This document shows, one piece after another, positions 49,567 through 62,592 of a stretch of DNA of 64,000 nt. The notes under the pieces are model-generated. The model was not told the DNA's origin. It worked only from the letters and a program-made list of their open reading frames with translations, and searched no databases. The translations under genes and the position numbers were made by a program. Numbering within the stretch: the first letter of the stretch is position 1; each line of letters opens with the position of its first letter. Origin of the DNA: Macquaria australasica (Eukaryota; Chordata; Actinopteri; Centrarchiformes; Percichthyidae); NCBI GenBank assembly GCA_005408345.1, contig SEMN01000272.1, forward strand, positions 62,001 to 126,000, written 5' to 3'.

Positions 49567-50931
49567 TTTGCTCCCTCCGCTTGTCTAAACTCCCAACAAG
49601 CGTCGCTACGGCTGCTGCTCGGCGTCAAAGCTCGGCAGTTTCCGGAAAGGTTCGGTTTTTCCGAATCACATAACAGTACAGTGACAGTTGTAAACAATGA
49701 TTGGGCCAATGTAGGCCCCTAGCCACACGATCTTAAGATGACTTTAATTTGATTTTCTTTATTTTAAACTTTATGCATTTCAGTGTTTTATTCTTTGACT
49801 CGTCTACGGAAAAGCACGGTCTCTGGAGTAGAAAATGCAGCAATTATTTTCAGCATGGCAAATAGCGATATCCTGCAGATTCAATACATAACATTTTTTT
49901 GACACTAATATGCAATCAATAATCCCAAACACATTTGTTTAATTGCAAAAGATGTATTTGTGCATTCTGAAAAGGAATACAAGACAGACATCAAATGTAG
50001 TGTTAAAAGTAAAGAGGTTTAGGTCTGCTTACTGTACAGGAAATGTCAAAGATGTACTTCTATATCTCAGCAAATACGGGTAACTGACTCAAATGAGTTC
50101 ACATAGTGTAAAAAAAAAAACTTTCTTGTACAAAAGAAAATACAGCCATATCTTTGAACTGTAACTTAACATGGTTTTCCGAAGGAAAAAAAACATTTTG
50201 TTCGTTGTAAATGACCTAGTAAAATCATCCCTGATGAAGGATGTGCATATATAAAATTTAAGCAAATGAAAGCCATGCAAACTGGAAAGCAAAGAACATA
50301 AATGTTGGCAATAATAAATAGAGCTAAAGGTTACTTGCCGATCATGCTCTCTTCATACACACAGTATAGAGCCTGTTTTGGCAGGCAGGTATTCATTAAG
50401 TAATACTTCAAACCTCCACAATGTGGCACTGCAGCAGAGAAAATGTAAAAGCAGGAAGCTATTTCTCAAAGAAGATTTAAACTGAGCCACACAACTGAGA
50501 AAATTATTATGCAGTGCCTTAATGATACTGATTTGGATATGAAAAATAAAACTTGATTAGCTTAAGCAATATGACCAACGATACAGAAGATTGATCCTAA
50601 CACTTTTTAAGTATTATAATCCAACTTTGTAGAGCACCCAAAGATGAAGCAGTTTACACAGCTGTTTACACAGTAAAGATTTGAAGTGTAAATGTGAGAA
50701 GCATCATGTTGTTCAGCTTCCAGTTTACTATATGTTCGACCACAGCTTCATACTGAACATGTTTCTGAGCAGTTTGTGCGCAGACCAACATATTACATCT
50801 GTTGACTGGCATAAATGAAAATACAGACAGTAACACAATGGTCTGAGATGGAAAACAGGTATGTGTTTTGTTGGATTTAAAATGCTAAATCCTTCGATTT
50901 CAATCAAAAAGTGGGCCGTGCTTCATTTCAC

Positions 50932-51141
50932 TAGGGCTGGGCAATATGGTAAAGATCAATATCACAATAGTAATTAGAATAATTTTCAAATATTTATATA
51001 GATATCTTGATATGGCATAAAAGCAGATTAAATAATCACACTGATGTTCAGTAGTGTGTTCCACTGATATGCTTTACATTAATAATGAATTAATTTTTTT
51101 ATTTATATATATATATATATATAAAAAAATACCCAACCCTA
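50932..51141. mobile_element. second hAT-like MITE (TAGGGCTGGGCAAT ends)
   Basis: Begins TAGGGCTGGGCAATATGG and ends ATACCCAACCCTA, imperfect terminal inverted repeats related to those of the element at 3083. The flanking octamers CATTTCAC and GTTTCTAC agree only partly, so the duplication is degraded. It contains an AT microsatellite at 51107-51122. Confidence 0.65.
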
Positions 51142-51311
51142 GTTTCTACTGTACACCCTCACAGGATGGTTGCTGACTGAAACTATTAAAGCAGGTGTGA
51201 GTCAGCACCGTTGACAGCAGTGAGAATCTTACAGGAAGTGAAGATGAAAAGCAAAGAAAATGTAAGCATGCAGATCATAACAAGACATGTGGAGACGAGC
51301 AAGCTTGGTCA

Positions 51312-51351
51312 ACAGGTTTCTTATAATCGTTATAATGGATAAGAAACCTGT
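51312..51351. repeat. perfect 13-bp inverted repeat (hairpin) downstream of efs
   Basis: ACAGGTTTCTTAT, 14-base loop, ATAAGAAACCTGT. It lies about 100 bp beyond the proposed efs poly(A) signal. Confidence 0.85.
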
Positions 51352-52173
51352 CAGGATACCACGTGACTGTGGGAAATAACAGGATTATGCAACTTCTAAC
51401 CCAACTATCATTATTCCCAGATATTATCGGTCTCTGTCCGATAGGACTTTTATTATTCTTGATGAGGCGTGTCAGATTGCATGAACGTAAGGGATGTTGT
51501 TATTGCAGTCCTCGAGTGGATTACATGCTGTACCGCAGTTAATCTTTGCTTTCAAGTGGAAATGGGTACAAATAACACAACACATACTTGCACAGATTAA
51601 GAAAGGAAGTTGGGCAAACTTCCTACTCCGCACCCTGTTCCATTTCTCCCATATTAAGCCCAAAACACTCGATATGCTGCTTCAGCAGCTTCAGAATGAT
51701 AATCACAAAAGGCCTTTCAGGTATCACAGTAAAAAGTAGGCCAGAACCAGGATGTAAGGCCTCCTTCTGTGCTATTTTTGGAGTAGGGGGGATGGCTAAA
51801 TAAATAGAGGAAGGAAGGGAAAATGGCTATCATGTGAGGGAAAGAAAACATGGCAAACATAATAAAGCAAAGCTCCCAAGACAAGCAGTCCGCACGGACA
51901 CTCAAAGCTTCAAATATTCAATAAGTTAACACTCAAAAAGACAAGTGTGCCTGGCATCAAAGCACAAAGGTCAGTATATAAACAAAGGCAAACCAACACA
52001 CACTTGGAGGGCAGAACCAACACAGTCAAAACTCAGCTTAGGAACAGCTGCAGCGAGGCTAAACACTTCCATCCCATTCAAATGAAAAGCAGTCTAACAA
52101 CAAATAAGGCATTTCAAAGAGAGCAAATATATGTGTAGTGTAAACAAAGTTTTTACGCAAGTGATAGGAAATA

Positions 52174-55100
52174 TCATGAAGATATTTCTGCCAGACGCTG
52201 GAGCAGAGTGGAGAAGCCAGCTGCTTGCTGGGAGAGCTCAGCGACACGGTCCACCATCTCCTGGGTGGCGGATACTGACGGGTAGTTTTGTGCAGCGCCC
52301 TTTGTTGCCACGACTACTGACTTCAAGGCCTGGCAGAGTCGTCCCCCTGAGGTTGTGATCTGAAGTAGAGAAAAGAAGTAAAAACCCAATTATTACACAG
52401 CTTTGATAAATTTTACTTTTATTTTTTTTAATTTCCTCAAATGAATAAACTGCCTGTTGTTGCCCAATTTGACAAAAGCATGTTTGTCTGCCTCAGGACG
52501 GATATACTTTGTGCATTTTTTCCTCAACATACACACAAATTAAGTCATGAAAACAAACTATGCAGAGGGTTTTCTCTACATACCTTGGCCCGGAGGTCGG
52601 CAGAGGTGAGAAGGCGGGAGAGCGTGTCCCCAATAAACACCAGCTTGTGTGCCGTCACAATGAGACTCTTTCCTCTGGCGACGAAAATGCGGGGCGGTTG
52701 GTTCCCCTGCACGCTGCTGAAGAGCACATCGATGGCGTCCGCCAGGCAGGAGAGGTGAGCGAGGCTCTGGGAGGAGTAAAAGGACAGCAGCTCCGAGTCC
52801 TCCAGGGAGAGGGGCACCGGAAGAGCAGAGGATGGGGTCAACTGTACAATGAAAGATGAAATTAGTATTTGTGAGGGAAAGGCATGCTACAGAGTCAAAT
52901 ATGCCACTAGCCAACCTAAATGCACCAAAACGTGAATAACCACTGGAATAGCACCAGCCGCACCTTCTCTCTGACTGCAGAAGGTGTATGGCTGTTAATG
53001 TAACACAGGACATGTGCAGTCAGACATGCGAGTCTTAAAAGTCAGAGAAAGTCAGACACAAACACACATATATACAGTACGTTAGCAAGTGGCACTGTTT
53101 AAACAATGACTGTGCTTTTCTGTCAATTATTGTGCTGTAGCCTCCATTCTATGTAAGGCAAGATTGTTATAGTTTACAAGTGACCTCTTGTTGGTCGTCT
53201 ATGGCGTAACCAAGGAATCTAGTAAGGAGTAGGAAAAAAAAATGCAGACTGAGTGATAAGAAAACATGACCTCAGTCTCCTGCTACAGAAGGCAAAACTG
53301 ACTTCAGAGGTGGCATGCAGATCGTACAGATTCATGACAGAGAAATCAACAGGGGTTAAGGTGACATTAAGTCAGGCGGTGTTGGGTAAACATGGCAAGT
53401 GTAGACTGAAAGTTGGTTTAGACCGCATCAGGACCCAAGGAGCGAGCTGCGGCAAGCTGGCTTAATGAGTCGCAGTGCTCATTAGTAAACAGAGCGCACT
53501 GTGAACACAGAGTGAATCAATGACTTATCTGTGTACACTTGCTGCGTGTGTTTCTGCACATCAAAAACATTCGAAGACTGACAGACTGGACTGTAGGAGC
53601 TAAGGATCATGTATATGGAGGTAAAAACAGAGGAAGAGACTCACCCTTGGCTCTGTAGTGATAGTTTGTATTTGTCCGTTCTCAGTCAGGGCATCAGGAG
53701 GTGGCTCGGGTTTACCCTAGTGTGGGAAGGAGAGAACAGTCAGGCATGTTTACAGACACATTTAGAGTCCACGTTTGATTGTATTGTAACCATTAAACTA
53801 CATGTGCACTCATGACATGTAAAGAAAAAAGGTACATATGTGTTGAAGCACAAAAAACACTCACAGTAAGAATCCTGCAAAAGTCAGATTTTTTTTATGC
53901 AGATGCTGTAGAACACTAAATTAATTTTATCATGAAAACTGACCTGCAGCTTGACGTATCCAACACTGTCTCCAGTAGGTACCGGGGCAGGGATGGGAGT
54001 CAAGCCAATCCCTGCATATTCATTGCTGGGGTCATCTTCTCCATCAATAGGGCCCACTGTCAGTGTCACAGTCGACGGAGTGGGAGGCAAGGGGAAGGCA
54101 GGCTGAGGGGTTGGGGGCAGGGGCCTCTCCTGGATCCAGCTACCTTTACGGGAGCCCATCCCACCTCCTGAGGACTTCCCATCAGGCACTGGGAGCGCGG
54201 GCAATGGCCTGCGGGACAAGGATTCTTGGGAAGGAAGACGGGGTCGGCCCTGAGCCTGCAAGAGGAGGGCGCTTTCCTCAAGGGAGCGCTGGACCAGCAA
54301 CAAGAGTCCTTCAGATGGAGGAGTGTTACCAACAGCGGATAACGCCGGGAGAAGGTCCGATAGACGAGCCCATGCCTGCTGAAGAGGCGGTGGAGGATCA
54401 TCTGAATGATTGGCTTTCCAGGTCGACAGGATTTCAGCCAACGAGGTGGCCAGGTCCCGTGACGACAGAGGGGAGGTCGAGCAGGAGGCTGTGCTCAGCA
54501 CTGAGTGGACGAGGCTGGAAAGCGAGGCTCGCCACTGCACGTCACCAGAACCGTTACTGGAAACAGAGAGGCGGCGAGTAGAGGTGGAGGAGGATGACAA
54601 AGAGTGAGGGAGGACATCCGCAGTCAAAGCAGGCATGTCGTAGATGCCACAGTCAGGCTCAGAAGAGTCCCAATTATGACCTCCACCGCTGGCTCGTTTC
54701 TCAGGTCCGGGGACACAATAGACCTGTCCAACCTGAGAGGCATCCTCACCAGAGAGGCTGGCGGTGGACTCGCCTGGGCCCTGAGGAACACCTGGAAGTG
54801 TAGGGACACTGTATACATCCTCATCAACTTCATCAGGCTGGACATCTGATGTGGACACATTCAGAGTGATGGTGGGGACATCATAGACCTACAAACAGAG
54901 GAGAAGACAGAAGGAATGTTTTTTTTAAATTGTGTGTTTCACCTTATGACTGTGTGGACAGAGGATCATTTCTATGAGACAGGGACACTAAGTATTCATT
55001 GTACCATGACACAGAATGGGGTTTCTGTGTCAAGGATGGAGCAATGCCGCAGTTGAGACCAACTTCATCCACGATATTGGAGGTACACAGAGTTTGTAAC

Positions 55101-58100
55101 AATAAAATGTTGTGCACTGTGAGTTTAGAAGTCTTTAAACTGTGGCGTGTGCACGGGTGATCAGACTGAACTGGTTAAGTGGGCAGAGACACATTCGTCC
55201 CCTTTAAAAGCTAAGTGCGAAAGCAATGAGTCTGCAGTCCACATACGGTAACTGCAGGCAAAGAGGAAAAAAGAATCCAACAGCTGGTAGGCATATTCAA
55301 GGAACACTGAAGGGGAGACCACTGGGTGCAGGGTGCTGGTGGTATGGCCGTGGTATGGCCCTGACAGATGGGTGTGACAGAGAAAATAGCAGCAGCATTT
55401 GGACTGGATAGACAGGCTCCCACAGCAGACAGAGACAGGTGTGGCTTCGCCTTGAAGGGGGGCAGGGAGACAGACTGATTGCGGAATGTGGAAAGAAATG
55501 GTGACAGGGTGTTTGATAGTCATCTCGTGTTGGTTAATCACTTCACTTGTACAGACACGAATTCAACAGCAGTCATTTTTTTGGTTTAACATAACTTTCA
55601 TTTCACTGACAGAAAATAAAAGAAAGTGCTTGTATATGCATGTCACATGTAGGAGCGAAACAATTGGAAAATGGCACTGATGAAAGTTTAACGTCTGCAC
55701 ACTGACTCCAAACCAAATAAATTATGTAAATAGACATTTCTAACTCAATTAAATCTTCTTCAAAAGATTGCAACATCAAAAAAATGTTTTAAAAAAATGT
55801 TGATCACTGTAAGAAAGTATATATATACAGTAGTTCATGTTGTTTTAGATGCTGTTTATCTCTCAATGACACAACAAATGTAAGAGGAGATTAAACACGT
55901 CAAGATAAATCTGAAAGGAAACGGGTACTAATAAGACGGGTCTATTGCTGGCTCAGTAAAGATTGAAGAGTGTTATCTTTACCTCTGTCTCAGAGTCAGC
56001 TTGTGGTGGGACACTGCGAGGGGTGTCGTAGATGCCATCATCATCATCACCAAGGGCAGATGGGACTGGACGCTGCCACCTGCCACTGGGAGGGGTATCA
56101 TACACCTACCAAGACAACGAAAGCACAAAACCAAATTATGATTGCAGGTCTTAGACAACCAAAATTTGTATATTTGTACTTCAACATGCTGATGAAATAT
56201 GTAAATCCATTCCACTCGCATACTCTCCAACATAAAAGACATTTTTGGAGCAATTAAAATTTGTATAACCCTGCTATAACAATAATATGCAGACAGTTTC
56301 AACAGTGTCACTATACCTGGTCATCCACAGGATCCGAGTAATCCTGATTTTCTCCTTTTTTGTTCTGCACATTGCTGCTTTTCTCCAGGCCATTGTTCGT
56401 CCTTTCCTCCTTACTCTGAGGAGTTCCCCTCAGTTTGTCCACTTCTTGCTGCAGACTTGCAGAAGTGGTCTGAGCAGTGGGTTTGGGGACAGAGCTAGAA
56501 TCAGCTGGTGATGGTGCTGCTTGCTGTGCATCTTTCCTCGTGACTCCCCTCACAGGAGGTGCTGGTGGAGGAGGTTTGCGGGCAAAATTCGGTGATCCAG
56601 GAACCCTGACCTGCCCTGCTCTGACCAGCAAAGGGGACCCCCGGTGACAGGCCAGGCCGGGTTTGCCCCTGGCAACAGCAGCGTTGGGTGAAACTCCCTT
56701 GAGCAGAGGTCTGGGAGATAGCTGAGATGGGTGCTGGTGAGCCAAAACTGTGGCTGAAGTCCTGTGAAGATTTGCTCCCACAGGGGTGGGTGTTTGGTAC
56801 ATCCCAGGTGTGTCCTGGCTCACTTTGGGCTGGGGGGTACCAGGTGTTCCACCAACTATGGAGGGGCCATTAGAGCAGACAGCAGTGGCCACAACTCCTC
56901 CTGTTGGGGATAGGTAAACATCGTCACCTGCAAGTGGTGTACCTTTGGGCACCAAGTAACAGTCGTCTGAGTGTCCTGTTGTTAGTGTTTCTCTAGGGAC
57001 TAGATATGTAGTGTCCTCTGGTTCATCAGCAGCCCTTGGCAACCCAGTGGGGGTTTGATAAAGTGTTCCTGTCATTTCTGTGCCTCGTCCTCTCAGAGAG
57101 GGTGAGCGTGGACGCCCTGCCACCCCAATATCCCAGTCAGGTCTGGGCCGGGTGCCAGAGCTGGAGTGTGAGCGGGGGCGCCCACCCTCAACTCTGCGGA
57201 GCTCCCCAGGCCTTAAGGCAGCTCCTCGTCCCACACCTGGCGGGGAGCGATACACTCCATCTATGTCCTCTGCACTACTGCTGACAGCAGTCCGGGCCAG
57301 TGGGGAACCAGGTGACAGGTAGACCGAGTCCTCAGCGGGGCCATGACGTAGGTCTGAGCCTGGGGGTGGGGCGGTCTGGAGGAGTCGAAGACGGTTCGCA
57401 GGGGCAATGCCCTGTTTGCCATGCAGGGAGCAGAGCCACCACCCTGGCCCACCACTCTGCTGCTGTTCAAGAACCATCAGGATGTCACCCTTCCGGAAAG
57501 CCAGCTCCTCCGGGCTCTCCGCCGTGTTGTCGAACAGTGCCTTTGCCAAAACCGTCTGAGAAAGAGGACGAGACAAGAGCAGAAATCATAAACACGGACC
57601 CTCCCATTCATTAATTCACACACACACACACACAATGGCCATATGAAAGTAGGTTTTAATCGACAGCCTAAATTCACACAAGCTAGTATCTCACATCTGC
57701 ACACCACAAACAAACAAGTACATTGACATGGCAATGCCAAGCCAGCAGTATAAAAAGGTTGATTGTTTAGAGCCGTTGAATGGAGAGTGAATAGGAGTGA
57801 ATAGGGAAGATCTCGTAAAACGTCCATGTGAGAGACAGAGGGACAGGAAGAGGATGGGTGAACACACACACAAAAAAATGGATAAAAATAATAAAAATCT
57901 AGCATCATGACGAACTCAAAAATTCACAGCTGTGTCAGTAATCATGAAGCAGAGAGGAAGGGGGCACAGTCAGGGAGGATCAATGATCAGATGGACACAA
58001 GGGCTTAATGGTAATGAGCGAGATGAGAGGGAGGGGGAGGGGATGAGAGGCACATCTGTCCCTTGCTCTATAGCATTTAATTGCCAACCCAAAGCCAGAG

Positions 58101-58385
58101 AGTCAGGCCCCCTTTCATTTTCTAGACCAACCCCCTGGGGATAACTAGGCTCTACTGAGCCATGTGGGACCCCCTTAGGACAGTAATGGAGGCAATGAGG
58201 ATCCTGATAAAACATACAGATATGGTGAGATAACACACCAAAGTAAAAACATGCCCAACAAACTATATTTTTTTAGTTTCAAGTTAATTTTGATCACATT
58301 TGTCCATCATTGTGATACCATCACAAGAGTACATGCAAATTCACGAAAACAAAGAGACAGTTGCTATACTCACGGAGACAGACAT
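52174..58385 (-). CDS. efs: efs, embryonal Fyn-associated substrate (Sin), Cas-family docking protein
   Basis: Cytoplasmic scaffold phosphorylated by Src-family kinases. Seven exons (58374-58385, 56317-57555, 55983-56105, 53944-54888, 53645-53716, 52584-52841, 52174-52359), all phase 0 and GT-AG, encode 944 residues, far longer than human EFS (561). Residues about 5-64 are an SH3 domain (AKALFDNTAESPEELAFRKG, GKQGIAPANRL). A substrate region (about 80-560) has 13 YxxP motifs: YLSP twice, YLVP twice, YQTP twice, YDTP twice, YRSP, YDVP, YSVP, YCVP and YDMP. LPSQESLSRRPLPALPVP contains the Src-SH3 docking sequence specific to EFS. The C-terminal FAT-like helical domain (about 798-944) includes GNQPPRIFVARGKSL and AHKLVFIGDTLSRL. 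The first exon is only 12 nt (MSVS), as in other Cas genes with a tiny first coding exon. Confidence 0.95.
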
Positions 58386-59985
58386 CGTTGCTAAGTTAAC
58401 AGTTACGTCTCGGAGAAACTATAACTCAAGCGTCCCGATCAGTCGGGGGTTCCCATGGATGTGCTGATCGGTGCAGGAGCACAGCTGGGTCTGGGTAGGA
58501 CACATCTCAGAGCCCGGGCGCCTCGTCGTCTCCGCCTTCATGAGGTTCCTGTAATCCGTCCAGAAAACGCTGTTCACGCTCTTTTCACTACTCATTTATA
58601 AACACGCCGAGATAGCTTTGGCGGCGTCAGTTAACATCAAGTCATACGATACAAAACACGCGTGAAATAAAAGCCAGGCAGGCAGGCAGCGGCGACACCT
58701 GTCTCTCCTTTCCACGCCCAGCGACGTTACATTGAACGCAACCCGTTCAGCGAAAGCTAACGTTAGCTTAGCATCGCGGATAACTCAACGGCGTGTGCTC
58801 GCTGCCAAATATATATAGCCTATAGTTTGAAGTGTGTAACCGGCATCCAGGTTAAATGATGATTCATTCGAACAATACCGATCTAGGATAACGCGAACTA
58901 TGTTGTCGCGGCCGGGCTAGATAACGTTAGCTGTGTTGACGCTGCTAACGCTAAAGTTCAGTTCAAAACAACAACGGCACCGCCGGCCGGGCAACACCGA
59001 AACCGCTCACGTACGCACCCAAAGCCGCCGTTATAAAATAATTACCTTGCTTTTCTTTTCTTCTTCTTGTCGCCGAAACGCAAAATCACTTCTTTTCAGG
59101 CGTGAAAATCGGTGTCCATCGGCGTTCAATCATCTTCGGCGATGGCAACAAAGTGGTCTCCGCCTCTTCGGGGGTTCACGCAGTTCACTAATCTACAAGC
59201 AAAGCGCGAGTGTCCAGACCAGGCCTTAGACCAGGGTTCAGACCCATCCAACACCTGTGAAGTCCCGCACGGTCTCCGCAGCTCGGACCCCGCGGCCTGC
59301 GTGATTGGCTCGTTTTTTTTGTCTGCGTTGCGTTTAAGGACGTCCGAATTTGGATGTTAATCAGAAACCTAAACTGTAAACTCAGGGGGGGGGAATAAAG
59401 ACTACTACCACCACCACCATCGATTGGTGCAGCGGAATCCCACATTCTTTAAACGAATTGCACGATTGTTTGGACGGACTTGAATAAAAGAGCAACCAAA
59501 TGCGTTGAGCTGCTCGCTGGAGGCTTTTATTTTGACAGCTGGACTCTTACCCGGAAAATAGTGACTGTAGCGACGCACGAGTCGACGGTAGTCAAAGGTC
59601 CGTGTAATAGGCTTTGAGAGTCTTTCAACAAACTCTTCCTCTGTACAACCTCCTGCTCAACTTTGCATGAACTGCAGGGTGAGACGATGCTCTCGATCAT
59701 ATTTGCATACTTGCATTAGTTGCAACATAGCCCTCTGCGTGAAAGCATACACTTGAGTCTGCTTTTGTAAATACCGATCAAGTATTGTATCATTGCTGTT
59801 GCTTCACAATGGATCAATACGTGTATTATTAGTTTAAGTGACTAATGGAAAAAGTGGTTTCCCAACTAAATTCACTCTTAACTTGTATCTCTCAGCATTC
59901 AGCTTGTGCACCACTGCTGTCAGAGTCCAGATGACCTTTCCCCTAGTTAACATAACACAATATAACTACTCTCTGTTCACAGGTG
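58386..59985. promoter_or_regulatory. shared upstream region of divergent efs and dhrs4
   Basis: CpG-rich DNA from about 58.4 to 59.6 kb between two head-to-head genes. The efs 5'UTR runs directly upstream of its ATG. A possible non-coding efs exon ends at 59045 on the minus strand (AAAGCAAG|GTAATT). A dhrs4 non-coding first exon probably ends at 59678 (ACTGCAGG|GTGAGA) and splices to the acceptor before 59983. Starts are inferred. Confidence 0.45.
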
Positions 59986-62113
59986 ATGTTGAGAAGTGTG
60001 TTCAGGTGCCTTAGGACTAATCCTGTTGCTGGCCAGAGGAGTATGTCTCAAAGCAGCCTTACTGGAAAGGTAGCCATAGTCACTGCCTCCACAGATGGGT
60101 AAGAATTACATGATTAACTCCTTTTGTCCTTTTGTTTAGTCTCTACTGCTCTAATATACACAGAGCAGATTTATCTATCTATTTATTTATTTTATGTCTC
60201 CAGTATGGTTATGGTATGTCCTGAGGTTTCTGTTTTGTTTTATGTGAGCTCACTAAAGCAAATCCACTCCGTTACATTGAAATAGCCATCGAGCATCACA
60301 TCTTGAATCTATACCTTTGAATCCTCAGAGGGTGGCTGGCATCTGAAAGGATCTCAAACATTTGTCTCATAGTAACATCACGTGAAACAGCAACAATACG
60401 CTGATGATAATAACAGTTGTTACAGACTTCATCCCTTACTGAGACGCTCTTCTTTTTTTCTCCTCCTCAGAATCGGTCTCGCTGCAGCTCAGGCTCTGGG
60501 AAAGAGAGGAGCCCATGTGGTGGTGAGCAGCAGGCGGCAGGCCAACGTGGACAAGGCTGTGGCACTGCTGCAGAGCCAGAGCATCCAAGTGACTGGGACC
60601 ACCTGTAATGTTGGCAAGGGAGAAGACAGAGAAAAACTGGTTCAAACGGTGAGTATTATTTAATTTTATTAACCACAGTTATATGGTTCTGCATCATTGA
60701 GTCTGGGCCACATGGCTGTATACCCATAATAATGAGCTTGTCCGTGATTCATTTGACTTACAACCTCAATAATAGTCTCATTCTGTGTTTGGAATAGACT
60801 CTGGATCAGTGTGGGGGCATTGATATCCTGGTATCCAACGCAGCAGTCAACCCTTTCTTTGGAAACATCATGGACTCCACAGAGGACGTCTGGGACAAGG
60901 TACACACAACAAATGAAGCCCCACGACTCATTTATAAAGCAAGAGTCAGAAAACTATGAAGAATTGTTCAAATGTGTCCATGGCTCCTGTCTTGGACAAA
61001 CAATTTTTCTTCCTCCTTTCATTTATTTTAACGCAGGATAATTTATGGAGTGATTTTAATATTGAAAACGATATATTAAGCGTGATTGGTTCTACATTTC
61101 TTTCTAGATCCTGTCTGTAAATGTGAAATCAGCCTTCCTTATGACTAAGTTGGTGGTGCCTCATATGGAGAAGAGGGGGTGAGTGACACAAGATCTAAAC
61201 GACAATAAAGACTATAAAACTGTCCACTGTATATTTAATTTCAAATGATGTATCTGTATTTTTCTTTTAGGGGGGGAAATGTAGTGTTTGTGTCATCTGT
61301 GGCTGGATACCAACCAATGCAGGTCAGTGAGAGTATAAGCAGAACAATTACCTCAAACATATTTATGTTAGGATACATAGGATCAGGGTTAAAAGACATA
61401 AATACAATTATAGCACTATAAAAGCAGAGCAAGTCCCAGTTTACTTCCTTCTTACAAAGTTCTGGTTGCAGTGTTGTGGGATAAAAGAGGGAGAATACCA
61501 TTTAGTGTGTGTGACAGGTGGTCTTAACCTGCCACTGTGTCTCTGTCTCCCTGCAGGCCCTGGGTCCTTACAGTGTGAGTAAGACAGCACTGCTGGGTCT
61601 GACCCGGGCGCTGGCTCCTGAGCTGGCTCACAGTAACATCAGGGTCAACTGCGTGGCCCCTGGAGTTATCAAGACCCGCTTCAGCTCTGCGGTGAGGAGA
61701 AAAAAACAGTCTTCTCTTTGTGTCATACACTGAAACCCTGTATTCACAACATGAGGGTTTTTTTCTTCTCATATATTTTGTTGTGTTCTGCACCCTCCCA
61801 CAATTACATTTCACTTGAGTCGTTTTTTCTGTTTATTTACTCAGTTATGGGAAAATGAAGACATCATGGACGAGTTCAAAAGACAGCTCAGCATTAAAAG
61901 GTACAGCTCATACTCTCATGGTAGTTTGCCACTATTATGCTGTACTGTGCACAAATATATGAACAATTTATGATACTTTCCTTTGCTTTTCCCTTCAGAG
62001 TTGGAGAGCCGGAGGAAATTGGTGGCGTGATTGCCTTCTTGTGCTCTGAGGAGGCTTCCTACATCACCGGAGAGACCATCACAGTGACTGGAGGGCTGGG
62101 CTGTCGACTCTGA
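59986..62113 (+). CDS. dhrs4: dhrs4, NADPH-dependent carbonyl/retinal reductase of the SDR family
   Basis: Reduces carbonyls and retinal with NADPH, in peroxisomes in mammals. Eight coding exons (59986-60098, 60471-60648, 60798-60899, 61108-61178, 61271-61322, 61557-61691, 61845-61900, 61999-62113), all in phase, give 273 residues (human 278). The Rossmann motif TASTDGIG is at 33-40, SNAAVNPFFG follows, the catalytic Ser is about 164 and the YSVSK motif is at 177-181. RVGEPEEIGGVIAFLCSE and ASYITGET lie near the end. The last three residues are CRL, a permitted variant of the peroxisomal PTS1 signal (human SRL). The N-terminal 19 residues before a second Met (M20) are basic. A 5' splice acceptor at 59982 shows that translation begins in the second exon or later. 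Confidence 0.95.
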
Positions 62114-62149
62114 ATCTCCAGCGGCAGAGTGCTGGCACGGCACAGCCAG

Positions 62150-62155
62150 AATAAA
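62150..62155 (+). promoter_or_regulatory. dhrs4 poly(A) signal
   Basis: AATAAA in CAGAATAAAGCTGG, 37 nt past the stop; another AATAAA follows at 62397. Choice between them is not resolved. Confidence 0.6.
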
Positions 62156-62554
62156 GCTGGACTAGACTGATGATTAAGAAACCTTAATATGAGAGCTATA
62201 AGACAGGATACTGAATCTATAAGCAGTTATTGAAGATTTTTGATTATTTTGTAAGTTATTCATAGTTTCCTGGGTGATGTTTGTGATACTGAGTAAAGAT
62301 TTATAATCAATATATCAACATTTTTACAGCTTTTTCTAAGTAACACACCACAGATGAGGAATGTCCACTCTGATAGCTGACATTCTATTTATGTGAATAA
62401 ATAAATGGGAAGGTTTTCACTGGTTGATGGCAGTTTCTTTGTATCAAACAGGCAGTTCTCCAATGTGATCAAATGACACAAACAGGGTGATTGAAATGCA
62501 AAATAATCTACAAAGTGACACATTTTCCTCAAACAAAATATGACGTCAAAAACT

Positions 62555-62560
62555 TTTATT
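62555..62560 (-). promoter_or_regulatory. tinf2 poly(A) signal
   Basis: AATAAA on the minus strand (TTTATT in AACTTTTATTTACTG), about 400 nt past the tinf2 stop. It overlaps the region where dhrs4 transcripts end on the other strand. Confidence 0.5.
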
Positions 62561-62592
62561 TACTGAACATATTACAGGTTTAAAATAAAAAA

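Larger units (their letters stand above)
49567..52173. other. acin1 promoter and efs 3'UTR/intergenic region
   Basis: 49567-49640 is CpG-rich sequence upstream of the acin1 SAP-exon ATG (GGAGGGAGCAAAATGGCGG on the minus strand). The rest is AT-rich. The efs 3'UTR probably runs from 52173 to an AATAAA on the minus strand at 51448-51453. One MITE and one perfect hairpin lie here. No other gene is visible. Confidence 0.55.

Noticed and set aside
55161..55541. 126-codon minus-strand frame in efs intron 3
   Set aside because: It lacks flanking splice sites in phase with efs and shows no Cas-family motif.
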